From: Annulohypoxylon bovei var. microspora
Lineage: Eukaryota; Ascomycota; Sordariomycetes; Xylariales; Hypoxylaceae
Assembly: GCA_022836615.1 (NCBI GenBank)
Contig: MU405363.1
Coordinates: 1 to 64,000, forward strand
DNA: 64,000 nucleotides
Direction: 5' to 3'
Every line of letters starts with the position of its first letter. Positions within the stretch are counted from its first letter, which is position 1. Shown here piece by piece: positions 24,175 to 36,474 of this stretch. The position numbers and the translations under genes were made by a program. Under the pieces are notes generated by a model. That model ran no database searches, was not told where the DNA came from, and was given only the letters and a program-made list of their open reading frames with translations.

Positions 24175-25888
24175 CTAAGCCAGCGGGAACCCCCTATGCA
24201 GGTAATTCTTCAAGAAGTCGTCGGGGTCGTATCTGCTACGGATTGCGTCTAGCTTCGGTAAGTTCTTCCCGTTGGCATAGCTTCCGAGGGGTAGCTGGCC
24301 CTGGGCGGAGTCGCCGAGATAGGTGAAGTTGTTATGCAGACCGAGCGCCTCAGTCTGTTCGCGGATCTGCTGCGCCGAGGTCCGGGAAAATTCCATCACG
24401 GCCGCGTCGTCCTCGGCATTCTTCCACATGCTGAGAATGATGCCCGCTTTACCGTTGATAATTAATTAGCAAATCGTTCGACGATACAAATTTCAAAATT
24501 TAGGCGGCGGGGAAGAAAAGCTCACCGATAAACGTCCCGTCGACGTCGGGATCCAGGCCTAGTACGTTGCTACCTCTGTCCTTGGACGCCTGGAGGTAGT
24601 TCTTCGACACCGGCTGGTAGACTGCGTACGTAGCTAACCCCTCCACGTTGCTCAGCATTGCTACGGCGTTGTCGATTATCGTCTGGTTGTACAGGCTGAT
24701 GCTTTCCTCCGTCGCCTCGAAGCTGATGGCGTAGAAGAGATTTCGGAGCGCTCGAGTCGAGAACGAATCCAGCTGTTGCGGGATCGCGGTCCAGTTCTCA
24801 TGAACCGCCACGCCGTTGGAGAGGGTCATATCTGCGGATATGACGGTGAAATTCTCTAAGGCTGCCGGCCCCGCCTGGCTCCCCGGATACAGTGCGATAT
24901 TATAATACTCGAGCGCCGGCGTGCCATTGCTGAAGCTGATCCCGGAAAAGACGTCGATGTGCACGTTCGGATCGTCTACGCCCCCGCCGGGCGCCATGTA
25001 GCTCGTCAGGGAGGAGAGGATTTCGGGTCCGGCCTCGCTGGACCACACCGTCAACCCGCCGAAGGCGCTCGTCGCCGGAAACGTGCGCACGTCGAAGCGC
25101 GTGACGAGACCGAATAGGTTCGAGCCCCCTTTCAGGGCCCACGCGAGGTCTGCGTGCGGATCCTGTGCAGCGTCGGTGACTTCGAGCACGGTGCCGTTCC
25201 AGAGGACGACTTGCCAGCCGACGATGTTGTCGGCCGCCCACCCCTGGCTGCCGGAGAAGTAGCCCATCCCTCCCCCGACTAGCAGCCCACCTACGCCCAC
25301 CGAGGGAAAGCGCCCGCCGTTGACCGCTAGGCCGTGCGGCGCGAGCCATTGATACACGTCCATCCAGGTCTGGCCCGGTCCGATGCTCGCGATCGAGCCG
25401 TCCGCGGAGAGGTTGTTGGAATTGAACATGCTAGCGGAGATCATGACGCCATCGTTGAGAGACTGCGCTCCGGGCACCGGCATATGCCCGCCGGCGCGGA
25501 ATGCGAAATGGGACGCGGCGCCGCGGATGAGCTTGAGCCCCTGAGAGAGGGCGGACACGGTAGACGGCTCGAAGACGCACTGCGGTGTCATGACGCAAGT
25601 CTGGGACCAGACATCTGCAGGATTCTTAGCTGGGCATGTTCTGGCGTATGCACTTGGCAGCGGAGGTTACATACCCTGGGACTGGTTGAGGTACTGCGAG
25701 CTATTGGGCCAGTACACGTGCTCGGGCAGAGCGGCGGACAGCGCGTCGCACGCCCCGGCGGTGCGCTCCTGCGGATGCCCGAAATTCGGCTTTTCCTCAG
25801 CGATCTCCGACGACGGTAGAGAGGTAGCTCCCAGGGTCAGGAGCCCGAGCTGCAGGAGCAGCGGTCGGGAGAGTAGGTGAGCAAGCAT
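24175..25888 (-). CDS. secreted FAD-linked oxidoreductase (berberine-bridge/VAO type)
   Basis: Flavin-dependent oxidase of the PCMH-FAD plus BBE class. Minus-strand exons 25888-25675, 25614-24526 and 24446-24175 give 524 aa. I chose the Met at 25888 because it opens a classical signal peptide (MLAHLLSRPLLLQLGLLTLG), placing the mature enzyme in the secretory route. RAGGHMPVPG carries the His expected to bind FAD covalently, and GVGGLLVGGGMGYFSG is the PCMH glycine-rich loop. The C-terminal BBE domain ends with RYDPDDFLKN. Two Cys (CVMTPQC) precede the FAD domain. In fungal clusters such enzymes oxidise alcohols or form new C-O/C-C bonds; its substrate here is unknown. It is divergent from the P450 at 26754. 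Confidence 0.92.
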
Positions 25889-26753
25889 AATCTCGGATGA
25901 CGGTATTGATTCGTTGTCCACCCAGAAGGCCCAGACCTAGACCAGCGTACCAGATATCCCGTAGTGCATGCGGCATTACTTTATATACGGTTATATTCCA
26001 CCGGCGTCGTATACGTCGTAATTCCGTCGTATCACGCCTGTTGCCTTCCCTTGCTCTTCAACGGTTCAGGCATTGCTGCTGACTTCATTGAACGCACTGT
26101 CTTAGGTCGATAAAAAGATATCGGCCCCCTGGTTGGCGGTTATATTCCGTGCCTCCTGGGCTGAAACCGCCTCCGGGTCTTAACCAATGTTACCCCCAAA
26201 GAGGAAATCATCCGCGGTGCGGAATACCTAAGCTGTCTGGCTACTTCGATAAGTAAGCCAGTCGTAGATTATATTAAGTGCTGATCGCCGGGAGGAATAC
26301 AATCCCGTTTGCTTACTGCAACGGCACTGCCCGCGGCTCCCAGAAACTTCAATTAAACTCGACGCGCTGACGCGTGTATGCGGCGTAGCTATGTGGTACG
26401 TAGTAAATATCAACACGACAAATCCTGCTGATGTCAGATGCCAGACCGAACGGTACAACGGCGAATGTACCCATACATACTACCCACCTAGGAACAGGTT
26501 ACACTACATGCAATACTATGTATGCACGGTGATGGAGGGTTGCAGTGCAGTATTGATGCAGCCATCCGACAGACCTACCTACCTACATTCCACATGGGGA
26601 TGTAATTATCAACTCGCTACTACGTCCCACAATACCCTGAGTCCATAACAATGCTTTCGTCGAGCAGAAGACTCTTCCTGTCTATCGTTACCTAAGACCC
26701 AGGACCTAGGGGGTATTTCGATTACTAGGAAATATACTCGGTTGTGAGCTGCG
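25889..26753. promoter_or_regulatory. divergent promoter between FAD oxidase and P450
   Basis: 865 bp between two divergently transcribed cluster genes. Contains repeated ACGTCGTA/CCGTCGTA words around 26005-26030. No exact AflR-type TCG-N5-CGA site was found by eye. The promoter role is inferred from orientation. Confidence 0.45.
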
Positions 26754-28909
26754 ATGGAGGAAAGCTTGATTGCGATTTTGAAGGCCCATTGGGTCCAAGT
26801 TATAGGAACTCTAGTGAGATAGATCCTATCCGTATGCGAATGGACTTTTCCCAGTATCTAATGTAGTTGTTAAGGTCTTCGGCTATTGTCTGAACAAGGT
26901 CATCTACAACCTTTACTTGCACCCACTTGCTAAATTTCCGGGACCATTATTGGCACGCGCTACACATGTGAGATAACTAGTCTTAAGAAGCACTCAGAAT
27001 AAACTACAATTATGATACACTGAGAAAATGTGCATAATGACCTGACTAACCGCGTCGCTACCAGCTATGGCGGTTCAAGAATACGATGGGCGGTCGACAA
27101 CACCGAGTATTCAGGGTTGAACACCAGAAATACGGTACTAAACCCTTTTTCAGGGCTACGAAGCGTAGTATAATCCATTTCGTCTACCGAACCACTGACG
27201 ATATACTATAGGCGACGTCTTCCGCGTCTCTCCCAACGAATTGAGCTTCGCCTCTGTTCAGTCCTACCGCGATATCTACGGCTTTCCGTCGGCGGGAAAG
27301 CCGCAATTTATCAAAAGTGATTTTTACGACGTGTTTGGGTCGGGTTTCAAGACGGGGTGCATCGGCAGTGAGCGAGATCCAAAGGTAGTCCGTCGTTCAG
27401 TTTCTCGCGGGAAGTGAAATTGACTCGGAAGTGTAGGTTCATGCTTCTAAAAAGAAGCATCTCCTTGCGGCCTTTTCTCCGCGCAGCCTTGCTGCCCAGG
27501 AGAGCATCATACAGAGATGCACAGATGCGTTTGTCGCCAAAGTTGGCCCGCTGAGCCGGAAGGGCAAGGGGGGCATCGATATGACCAAATGGTTCGAGAT
27601 GAATGCTTTCGATCTCCTGGGTGAAATGGCCTTTGGGGAGGGTTTCGGCTGTATAGCTGAGGGCGAGTTACCCCTTTTCGCTCTTTCGGCTTAGGTGCCG
27701 TCGCTTAGCTGACCGAAAAAACCGGCCCGTAGAAAAACACCACTTTTGGATCGATCTCATCCTTACGCATCTGCGCGAGATTGTTCTAGTGGATAACTTA
27801 AGGAGGTTCCGCTTATTAGCTATGCTAGGTAAGTGGCTGCTCCCGTCGCTTGCGACGAAGGTGAGAGCAACCCATCAGCGGTATAGTCGGGACAAAGTAC
27901 GGAGGTTCGTCAAGTATCCCTCATCTCTTTACTCCTTTCTGAAATATTGACAGAAACACAGCCGGCTTGAGAGCAAATCGATGCGGCAGGACTTCTTTAC
28001 AAATATCGTCGCAAAGGTCAAGAGCGGCGAGGTTGGATTAGAGGAGATGACAGCGCACGCGAGCACGCTGATGTATGTTTATCCATTTCCCACTTTCAAT
28101 TGCCCATTTTTGAAACTCCTACATAATCTTTAATCCGTCCTGTACTATTCGCCACAACTAATATATCGGCGCAGCATTGCCGGTGGCGAAACTACAGCAA
28201 CAACTTTGACCGCGGCGCTCTACTACGTGCTGCGCTCATCCGAGGTACGCTCTAAATTAGCATTCGAGATACGAGGCCGCTATAAATCCTACGACGAGAT
28301 TGATTCCGTCTCCGCTCTCCAACTGCCCTATCTACAAGCCGTAATTAACGAAGCGTTGCGAAGTCACCCTTCCGGCGCCGGTGGCTTCCCACGCATCTGT
28401 CCCGGCGCGGTTGTCGACGATCATTGGGTGCCCGCCGGAGTAAGTTCTCATCGTTAAAGATTCTGCGAGCGTATGAAGTCGTTCCTCTGACGAAAATCAA
28501 ACGCAGACAGAGTTATATACCAGCACGTGGTCTGTGTCGCATGACGAGCGCTACTTCGCAGATCCGGATGTGTTCAGGCCGGAGAGGTGGGTTGATCCCG
28601 AGTGCGACGACGTAAAGGAAGCCAGCCAGCCTTTTTCGCTCGGATATAGGGCTTGTATTGGGCGAAGGTAGGGAAAATTCGGACATGTATTTGAGCTATA
28701 CGCGTAATGCGTTTTGCTTGTGAATAATTCGCTGACAGATACCTAGTTTTGCCTTCGTCGAGATGTCGCTCGTCCTCGCGAAACTGTTTTTCTCGTACGA
28801 TATGGATCTCGTCGATCAAGATCTTGACTGGGAAAGCCGGTCAAGGCACTGGGTCATGTGGTGGAAGGCACCGGTTCGGGTCTGCGCCCGAGAGGTGATC
28901 TCGCGGTAG
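26754..28909 (+). CDS. cytochrome P450 monooxygenase (second of three)
   Basis: Microsomal P450. Ten short exons restore an unbroken 497-aa frame: 26754-26813, 26875-26967, 27065-27134, 27212-27384, 27437-27662, 27733-27896, 27954-28072, 28175-28439, 28507-28667 and 28747-28909. Recognisable in order are the anchor, YNLYLHPLAKFPGPLLA, GGRQHRVF, DVFRVSPNELSF, the C-helix region KKHLLAAFSPRSL, the I-helix IAGGETTATT, NEALR (ExxR), PERW and the heme loop FSLGYRACIG. The intron at 27663-27732 uses a GC donor (GCGAGT). At first sight the locus looks broken because no long frame is open, but every break is explained by an intron. It is similar in style to the P450 at 17292-19442, so the two may be paralogues. 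Confidence 0.88.
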
Positions 28910-29042
28910 ATGAAATGTGGTAACTCGTATTGATAGTCCCTTAAATACAGACTGAAAGTTCCCAATAATATACGGCTTTTAATTTACAAATGTAAAATGA
29001 CTATCATACATTCCTTATTCCGACGTGCTCCTTTTGACACCG

Positions 29043-30306
29043 TTAGACGGCGAGTCCCGGCTCGCTTTTCATGTCCTTCGTATTTGCCTGGTCGCCATCC
29101 CCGTAATGACCGCCAGCCTTCTCGGGCAACGCCTGCCAGCGGTGATTCGCCGGTGTCTGGCTGAGCAGCTCGATCTCGTCCGTGTTGGTGATCCTGTTCC
29201 ACGACATGACAGGTCGGCGGCGGGAGTCGCCGCTTCGGCCCGACACGCCGGGAGTCTGCCCGCTTCCGGGACCGGACTGTTTGGAGGCTACGGTCTTGCT
29301 CGCGGCGCGGCGGAAGAGCACCGGGTACGAGGGAATGCAGGCGACTAGGAAACCCGCTAGAACCTCGATGGCGGATAAGTACGCCGCGGGGACGTTATCC
29401 CCTTTTGAGTGTTAGCAGTCGAGTTGGAAGTGTTTCGAGGGACGATAACTCACATGTAGGATCGACTGTGGCGTTTAGGTTGCCGATGAAGCCGGCCCTA
29501 GTTATTCCTACTACGCACGCGCCGCCACCCAGCCCGAATAGGAGAACCAGGCCCCACCGCCTTTGGCGCGACACGTTGAGCTTCCAGACTAGCGGCAGGG
29601 GCAAGACCAAGATTGCTACGTCCGTGATGACGTTTAGGATGCTGGTCACGAGCGCCAGCTGGCCGATGTTGATGCAGTGGCCGCCCTTGATCGTTGTGTC
29701 CCAGTTATACTCGATGGGTATGCACTGAAAGCTGATGGCGAAGACGGTGGTGAACATCCAGGCGCCCATGAAGACGGCAACCCCCAGGAGCGCCCAGCGG
29801 AACCACGTCTGCGGGAAGATGCGCTGGTAGAAAGCGAGGATGCTCCATTTGATGGTCACAATGACGACGGAGTATATGACCTCGGAGGAGATGAAGTACT
29901 GGCAGAGAGATCTTAGCCCGTGAACGCGGGGGACATCTCGAGAAACGTACAATTTGCAGGAGCCGGGCGTCTGTGATAAATATAGCATGTTTCCCTAGAC
30001 CGGCGTTCGTGCATATCCCCAACGCAACACAGAATGGGATGTAGAGACACTACGTCCGGTGATCTTGTCAGTGTCGTCGCGATTAGATGCGTACTGCCTC
30101 GAAGGGCGACGTACCAGGGCGAATATGATCAGATAGTCCGCTAGTAGCAAAGTATTTCCGTGCAGCCAGCGCGCGAAGAGTCTCGTCGCTACGAATACTA
30201 CCGACAGGAAAGCGCAGACGGACACACACACGATGATGTTAGGCCGTAGATCGTCAGAGGCGTGCGCCACCATGTAGGCGACCTGCTCAGGGGACGGCAG
30301 CGACAT
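29043..30306 (-). CDS. rhodopsin-like (PTH11-type) integral membrane protein
   Basis: Seven-transmembrane fungal protein of the rhodopsin-like/SAT4 family. Minus-strand exons 30306-30115, 30049-29951, 29898-29454 and 29401-29043 give 364 aa. Membrane segments are visible as NIIVCVSVCAFLSVVFVA, LLADYLIIFAL, the segment around VIYSVVIVTIKWSILAFY, WALLGVAVFMGAWMF, LVTSILNVITDVAILVLPL and LLFGLGGGACVVGI. Conserved family words include GLGKH, KWSILAFYQRIF and DVAILVLPLPLVWKL. The hydrophilic Gly/Ser-rich tail (last about 90 aa) is cytoplasmic by analogy. Such proteins are candidate receptors or accessory membrane proteins; function here is unknown. No CFEM domain is present. Confidence 0.9.
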
Positions 30307-31264
30307 CTTAGTGGCAATGAGTCAATGACTGTGTTTTACAAGAAATGCATCCTAAGGACAGACGGAATAGAGGCCTCGAGGCGTGTGCTGACACATAGTG
30401 TAAAGGTGGGATACAAGTTCAGATCATCGAAAGCTGCTGGTAGACGAGACGACGGCGTCCAAGACCGTACGGTAGGGTGTAGGGGGCGGTGGTCAGCTCG
30501 ATAACCCCCCATATCCTCCTGCATTATCTACCTAGGTAGGTGGCATAGAAGGATTCGGCCTCGTTTTATAATACATGGTGTTCCTCCGCATGCAGGGCGA
30601 TGGGACGATGGGACGATGGGACGCTACACTAATTAGGTTATTACCGACGGCTGACTACCCGGACGCATCATGTCGCCCTTTATTCTAACACAACCCCTGC
30701 GATCGCCAAGCCAACGACTAACCACTCATTGTAATCTGACGCCGCCGTAGGATGCAGAACGCCTACCTAAGCAAGATACTCAAGAATTGGCATACCTAGC
30801 ATGAATCTGGACCCTTGAGGAACATGCGCTGCGATGTTAGAATTGGGAAGATGAAGTTTAGCAAGGCTGAGGTTGTATTCGACGTCCTAGACAAGCCTTC
30901 CTTTGAAGTAAAATACTACGAAGTATCAACTCTTGCACATGTTACTACTACCTAGGTCCTAGGTAGCTGGAGCCGTATAAGCGATCCCTGCGGTATTGAT
31001 ATTTCTCGTAAGGATAGGTACCTACTTAGGTAACCTAATGGTTACCCAATCGCTATAAGCTTACGGCGCCAGCGCTTAACCGCTATGTAAGCACTCAACC
31101 ACCCAATTACAGATCTCAGCACAGCCCTACAAGTCGCAGATCAGTGACATAATGCGCACAGACGAGCGGGACGCGGGTCCCGTCTCGATAGATCTACATG
31201 GTGGCTTCAGATTAAACGAATTTCTTAGTCATTGCATGGCATGCGGATCTACATAGCAGAGTCT
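30307..31264. other. intergenic, with short 9-bp tandem repeat
   Basis: 958 bp between the start of the membrane protein gene and the stop of the next P450. Contains three tandem copies of GATGGGACG at about 30599-30625 and CCTAGG palindromes near 30531, 30952 and 30958. No coding frame was seen. Confidence 0.5.
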
Positions 31265-33008
31265 TCAGGTTGTCCTACGTTTCTTGCATAGGATGGTGGC
31301 GGCGTGATCCGGCAAGAATTGCGTCTCGACTTCCACACTCTTCGGTCGTATCTGCCCCTCCGCGAACTTGATGTCGTAATTATTCACTAGATACATCGTG
31401 ATCGCCTTAATTTCGTCGCCGGCAAAGAAGCGGCCGGGGCACGCGTGTCTCCCGTACCCAAACGCCATGCTCTGCGGGTTCGCCTGTGGACGGCGCGGGT
31501 TAGTCTTAGTAAGGGGAAAGGGAGAAGTGGACGAGACTGGGATATGCATACCGCGACAAATTGCGCCTTGCCTTTCGTAGCCGGATCATCCGTGGTCTGG
31601 CGCAGCTTCACAAATCGTAGGCCGTCAAAAGTCTCGGGTTCGGGGTACAGCTTCGGATCCATGGAGATGGCTTGCGCCGGCACGCCGACGGTAGTATGCG
31701 CCGGGATCACAAAGCCGTCTGATAGGCGCCAGTCCTCGGTAATGATACGTTCGAAGGTAACTGGACAGCTTTGGTTAGTCGATAATAATCGACTAATTTT
31801 TAAAGGGGTAGGACATAGACAAGAGAAAATGTTGTACCTAGCAAGAGCGGATTGAATCGCTGGCCTTCTTTCATGATGCTGTCCATGATGTGCATCTGGA
31901 AGAACCCCTTTTTACTAATTTTCCCGTTTTCGTCAGCAACCCTGACGAACTCCTCTCTGAGCAGGGGAATCAGGTCGGGATGTGCGCAGAGGTCGAAAAT
32001 CAGCTGGCTGTTTGCCGCTGCGGTGGTATGGATGGCCGCGAAGCTGATCTTGAGAAGGATATCCGCTATAAACCTATGGTCCGTCTCTTCGTCCACGGCG
32101 GCGTCTTGCATCCACGAGAGCAAGTCCTTCGGGCGCTCGCCCGTGCGTTCCCGCTCCGCAAGCATAGGGAGCGCAGCCTTGTCGACCTCCCGGTGATGTT
32201 TGGCAAGGTTGCGCACCTCAGGGATCAGGCGCGCGGCGAGGGGCTTGAGGAACTCGGGGTATCTTTTAAGTTTCTGCGCGCCGATATATCCGTCGACGGC
32301 GGACGCGATAGACGCGGTCAGCCAGGAAGAGTTGTGGCTAAGCTCGCGCCCGCCGAACATGCGGGACGAGACCCGCGCCACGATGCGTGTGATAACGTCC
32401 ACGAGAGGCACCTCCGTCCACTCCTCCTCGGAGCACTTGGGGAAGATCTTGTCGAAGCATTCGACGATCTCGTCCTGCACACCTACCATGACGTCCGACA
32501 GGTACTGGTTTAAGTCCCCCTTGACCGTCCTTGGGTGTAGCGTGCTGCGGCTGCCGAAGCCCGTGTGCTTGCCCTCGAACATCTCGATGAAGGTTCCTAC
32601 AAAGTCGACCTTGTCGACCGGAGCCGTCTTCAAGTCCTCGAGATAGCGAACCGGGAGCATGAGGCGCTCCCCGAGAGGGGACGGCACGTAGAAGAAGCCG
32701 CCGTTAACATTGTTGCAGAAGTAACCCTCCGCGAGCATGGCCCGAGAGTCGTGCCGGAAGCGCTCGCGGTTTCGGATCCGCTCCTTGCTGCTGGCGCCGC
32801 CGATGACCGGTATTCCGGGAACGAGGCGCTGTTTGGGCGGCGAAAAGTAGTTCCATATGATCGCTGTGAGGATGATTATGAACGATAGACTGCCCACGTC
32901 GTTCTTGTCGAGCGACGAGGCCCACGTGACGCAGTCGTCGAACAGGCGCGGGGTTAGTAGAGCGGTGTACGGCATCGAATTCGACGACATAGCTTTAATT
33001 CTAATCAC
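31265..33008 (-). CDS. cytochrome P450 monooxygenase (third; kaurene-oxidase-like)
   Basis: P450 of a different subgroup from the other two. Minus-strand exons 33008-31838, 31760-31552 and 31483-31265 give 532 aa. An alternative start is the Met at 32990. The N-terminal anchor is SLSFIIILTAIIWNYF. The I-helix reads FAAIHTTAAANS, in the style of the ent-kaurene-oxidase-like fungal P450s (AxHTT) rather than AGxET. Next come KEGQRFNP (ExxR region) and the heme loop FGYGRHACPGRFF. It is divergent from the terpene synthase with 600 bp between, the strongest positional argument that it acts directly on the cyclase product. Confidence 0.93.
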
Positions 33009-33608
33009 GATGCCTTCCTATCTGAGAAGAGAAGCGTACGGCGATAAAATATTTTGCGTCCGGATCTGCAGCGTGGCGTGTATGCCTTACCCTCAGAGAT
33101 ACCCCTGGAATCTCTTCTTGGATGCTATCATAGTATTCGACTGTAGATGCCTAGAATATAGGTAAGCAAGTGCCTAGGTAGGTACATACTGCATATGTAC
33201 ATGCCTACCAGGTCCTATCTAGTGGGTAGGTGTCTGCTCATACTCACGTCAGTGCTGTGCCTCTTTGTTTATGTGAAACTTACCTAATCGGGCACTTCCT
33301 CTTACGGATAAGTCGTCAGCAATCGGGATTCTAATGCAACGTGGGGAGGATTAATAGGCAGTCTTGGAACGACACCGATGATCTTGATATCGGCTCTATT
33401 GGCCTTATCCCAGCAGGGGATGAGGTGTGGGCGCAAAGGGTCTCATCGCCTAGGCATATTCAGAGCTCGTAACTGAAGCACTTCGTACAACGTCGCTGCC
33501 CCTTTCTCGCTTTCTAGACCTCGTGGCACTACATGTATATTATCCGAAGTCCCATTCTCGACACTCGCATATATCAAGATTAGTACAATTATTCGCCAAG
33601 TCCTAGAT
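33009..33608. promoter_or_regulatory. divergent promoter between P450 and terpene synthase
   Basis: 600 bp separating the third P450 and the cyclase, transcribed in opposite directions. It contains CCTAGGTA words at about 33171 and a short CCTAGG at 33450. No exact TCG-N5-CGA site was found by eye, though TCGTACAACGT near 33483 is close. The shared-promoter role is inferred from orientation. Confidence 0.5.
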
Positions 33609-34792
33609 ATGCCTAGCATCATGTCACCCATGTTAGAGTATGTCCCTACGTCTGTAATCTCTCTCGCTCAGGAGCAAGCCAAACCCTTTCCTACACCAGT
33701 GCGATGGGCACTCCACATCCCTTCGTCAGAATTGACAGCACAGATTCATCCTCTTCATGAGAAGGTCGTCGCCGAAGTGGATGGCTATTTTCTTCAGCAC
33801 TGGCCGTTTCCCAATGGAAAAGCACGCAAAAGGTTTGTGGCGGCGGGCTTCTCGCGAGTGACGTGCCTCTACTTTCCCAAGGCGTTAGACGACCGGATTC
33901 GCCACGCATGTCGACTACTGACGCTACTCTTCCTGGTGGATGGCAAGTTTTGGTCCTCCCGATATGCCCGCGGCATCATAGGTTCGATACGGAACTAGAA
34001 CTGACAGGCAGATAGACATCCTCGAACAAATGTCCCTCAAGGATGGCCGTGCCTATAACGAGAAGTTAATGCCGCTGTTTCGGGGTTCCGTCCTGCCAGA
34101 CCGCAATGTGCCTGTCGAATGGATCGGCTATGATCTTTGGGAATCTATGCGAGAGCAGGATAAAGCCATGGCCGACGATATCATGGAGCCCGTTTTTACC
34201 TTCATGCGTGCGCAGACAGATCCCGCACGTTTGACCGAGATGGGTCTGGGCCGATATCTAGAATATCGTGAGGCCGACGTCGGCAAGGCGTAAGTTTAAT
34301 CTCTTATTATTTCAATGCTGTTGAAGACGAGAATGAGATAGAATATCTGCGCAGGCGATGCTAAAGTTTCTCCCAAGCCTCCTCGCCGCGCTGATGCGGT
34401 TCTCCATGGCGCTCGTGGTACCGGCTTCAGATCTTGAGATGGTTCGTCCCGTCGACCGGAACTGTTCCAAGCATCTCTCGGTCATTAACGATATCTGGTC
34501 GTACGAGAAAGAAGTCCTGGCTGCCCAAACTCTCCACGAGGAAGGTGGGATGTTATGCACGGCCGTCGCGGTACTGGGCAAGGAGGCCGAGATCAGCACT
34601 GACGCCGCGAAGCGCGTCCTCTACCATCTGTGCAGAGAGTGGGAGCTCGAGCACCGGATATTAATAGCTGATATTCTAGCACAGAAGGACACGCCGGTGC
34701 TAAGGGCATACCTGCAGGGTCTCGAGTTGCAGATGAGCGGAAACGAGCTTTGGAGCAAGACGACCCTGAGATATGTGCAACCGAAGGATTGA
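33609..34792 (+). CDS. ari1-like: aristolochene-synthase-type sesquiterpene cyclase
   Basis: Class I terpene synthase predicted to convert farnesyl diphosphate to aristolochene or a related eremophilane-type hydrocarbon, in the cytosol with Mg2+. Exons 33609-33942, 34016-34289 and 34378-34792 give 340 aa, the usual family length. The aspartate-rich motif after LLTLLFLV is DDILE, the DDLLE-like form of fungal aristolochene synthases. The second metal motif is NDIWSYEKE (NDxxSxxxE), followed by the C-terminal MSGNELWSKTTLRY, a hallmark of this subfamily. Intron 1 (33943-34015) starts GCAAGT, a GC-AG intron, and splits the codon of the second Asp of DDILE. Intron 2 needs the CAAG acceptor at 34377, since the upstream CAG at 34354 runs into a stop. 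The exact hydrocarbon product cannot be read from sequence. Confidence 0.94.
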
Positions 34793-36474
34793 TTTATTCC
34801 GGACTCGATATAGAGTCAGGGGTGTACTACCATTACTTGGATATTACTGATACTAGAGCACAAGAAATATACACTCCGATAGATAGACTTTGAGAAATGC
34901 TTAAAGTGGATTTCATGTGATGTTTAGGTAATTATGCTAATACGTGACAGGTAAATTCTAAAAAGTTCCTTCGTAAACCTCACCGCCGTATATGTGGTCC
35001 TACATCACCCCCTCCTCGAATACTGACCTATTATATTACTGGCACTTTGTATTATTGATTTCATTAGTAGGTATATTTTCCGTCGTGTAATGGTAGTTAT
35101 TTTCAAATAATCATTTTACTATGATATTAAAGGGGGGTGGGGTGTGTGTAGAACCTTGCGTCTTCTCTTACCTAGGTAGTACACTGATATATCGATAACC
35201 AACCCCGAACAATATAACTCATCTGTAGTTCCATCTAAATGAGGATTAAAAATTTCTAATGAACATTAAGTGACATTGGAGACCTGTAAGTTCCACCTGA
35301 ACTAGTGTCAAGGTCGAATCCATCTAGTTACTTTAGTTACAATGATTAATCATACAATAAAAGCCACGACAGCCCTAGGAGTATTATAATTTTGAATATT
35401 TTAACTAATAAAATGCCCATAATCTACGCTCTATTTCATAAGGTAAGGCTAGGTATGCTTACGGTGGTCTTTTTCCCAGTTGATATCATCGAAACCTTGG
35501 CCTGATAGCCACCTAGTCTCAGCAATAGCCTTTCAAGGGAATAACAAAGATGTAACTATGTCAATTGCTAGTAATGCAGTAGGGTTACAGTATCTTTCGA
35601 AGTTAGTAAGGATTTAAAGTAAGGTTACATCAGCCTCATTATCTTAATGGAAATCGGAAAGGAGGGTAATAGTTGGTATGGTGTCACAGAACACATATGG
35701 TGACATATTCCTTCATGGTGTGGGTAGTATTTTTCTCTCAGGCAGCCCTATATGTAACCACGATCACGTATGGGCGATGGAAACTCAACCGCACGTGGGC
35801 GATATGATAATAAACTAAGTTGATATTAAATACAGCGTTTCATTCGGCCATTGACAAGCACTTTCTTTGGCCAATGGTCGAGACACGCACTTCGAATATA
35901 TACGAACAAAGGAATGAAACGGCGAGGATTATTGATATCAAGTAGTTCACAATTTACGAGTATAGGTAAGCCATGGACTTGATATGACTTAGCCCTTACT
36001 AGCCAGTGCTAGTCTAATTTCCTTAGCTTTTACAACTGCGAGTTTCTTTGGATTAACCCGATGTTCGATTCCCCGATTCCTCAACATCACAGTTTTGCAC
36101 TCTTTTAAACGGTCCTAGGTAGCAACTAGCTTTTGTTAGGCTACGAAATATAATTGAGCGTATGCGATATCTTCTTTTATTGATTTAATTGCTTCCAGCA
36201 TGCTCTCAATATAGCTTCTAATATGTTATTAGTAAGGAATCGATTAGGTAAGCATTATGATTAGATAATCATTCTAAGACCTCGATAGGGGTTGCTTACC
36301 TAATAGGAATGATTATTAAGGAATAGTGCTTACCTCATCGACATCTTCGGCGTTTACGGAAATCTCTTTAAATCCGTTCTTATGTTCGCACGTCCGACCC
36401 AAAAAGCACAGCGGAATTTACATAAACCCAACCACCGTATTTGATGTGAAGACTTTGGGCAATGGTCAATTAAA
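34793..36474. other. 1.7-kb gene-less stretch
   Basis: AT-leaning DNA with no coding frame. Notable parts are a G-rich run at 35131-35148, an imperfect inverted repeat at about 35836-35920 (GTTTCATTC/GAATGAAAC flanking GGCCATTG and GGCCAATGG words) and a smaller one at 36240-36345 built on TTAGGTAAGCA. It may be a remnant of a small inserted element. The last part should contain the promoter of the regulator gene. Confidence 0.5.

Noticed and set aside
26754..28909. P450 as a pseudogene
   Set aside because: Only short open stretches are visible, but ten exons with proper splice sites restore all P450 motifs in one frame, so I call it intact.
22159..33608. AflR-type TCG-N5-CGA sites in the three left divergent promoters
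   Set aside because: A search by eye found only near matches (for example near 33483), so no binding site is annotated.
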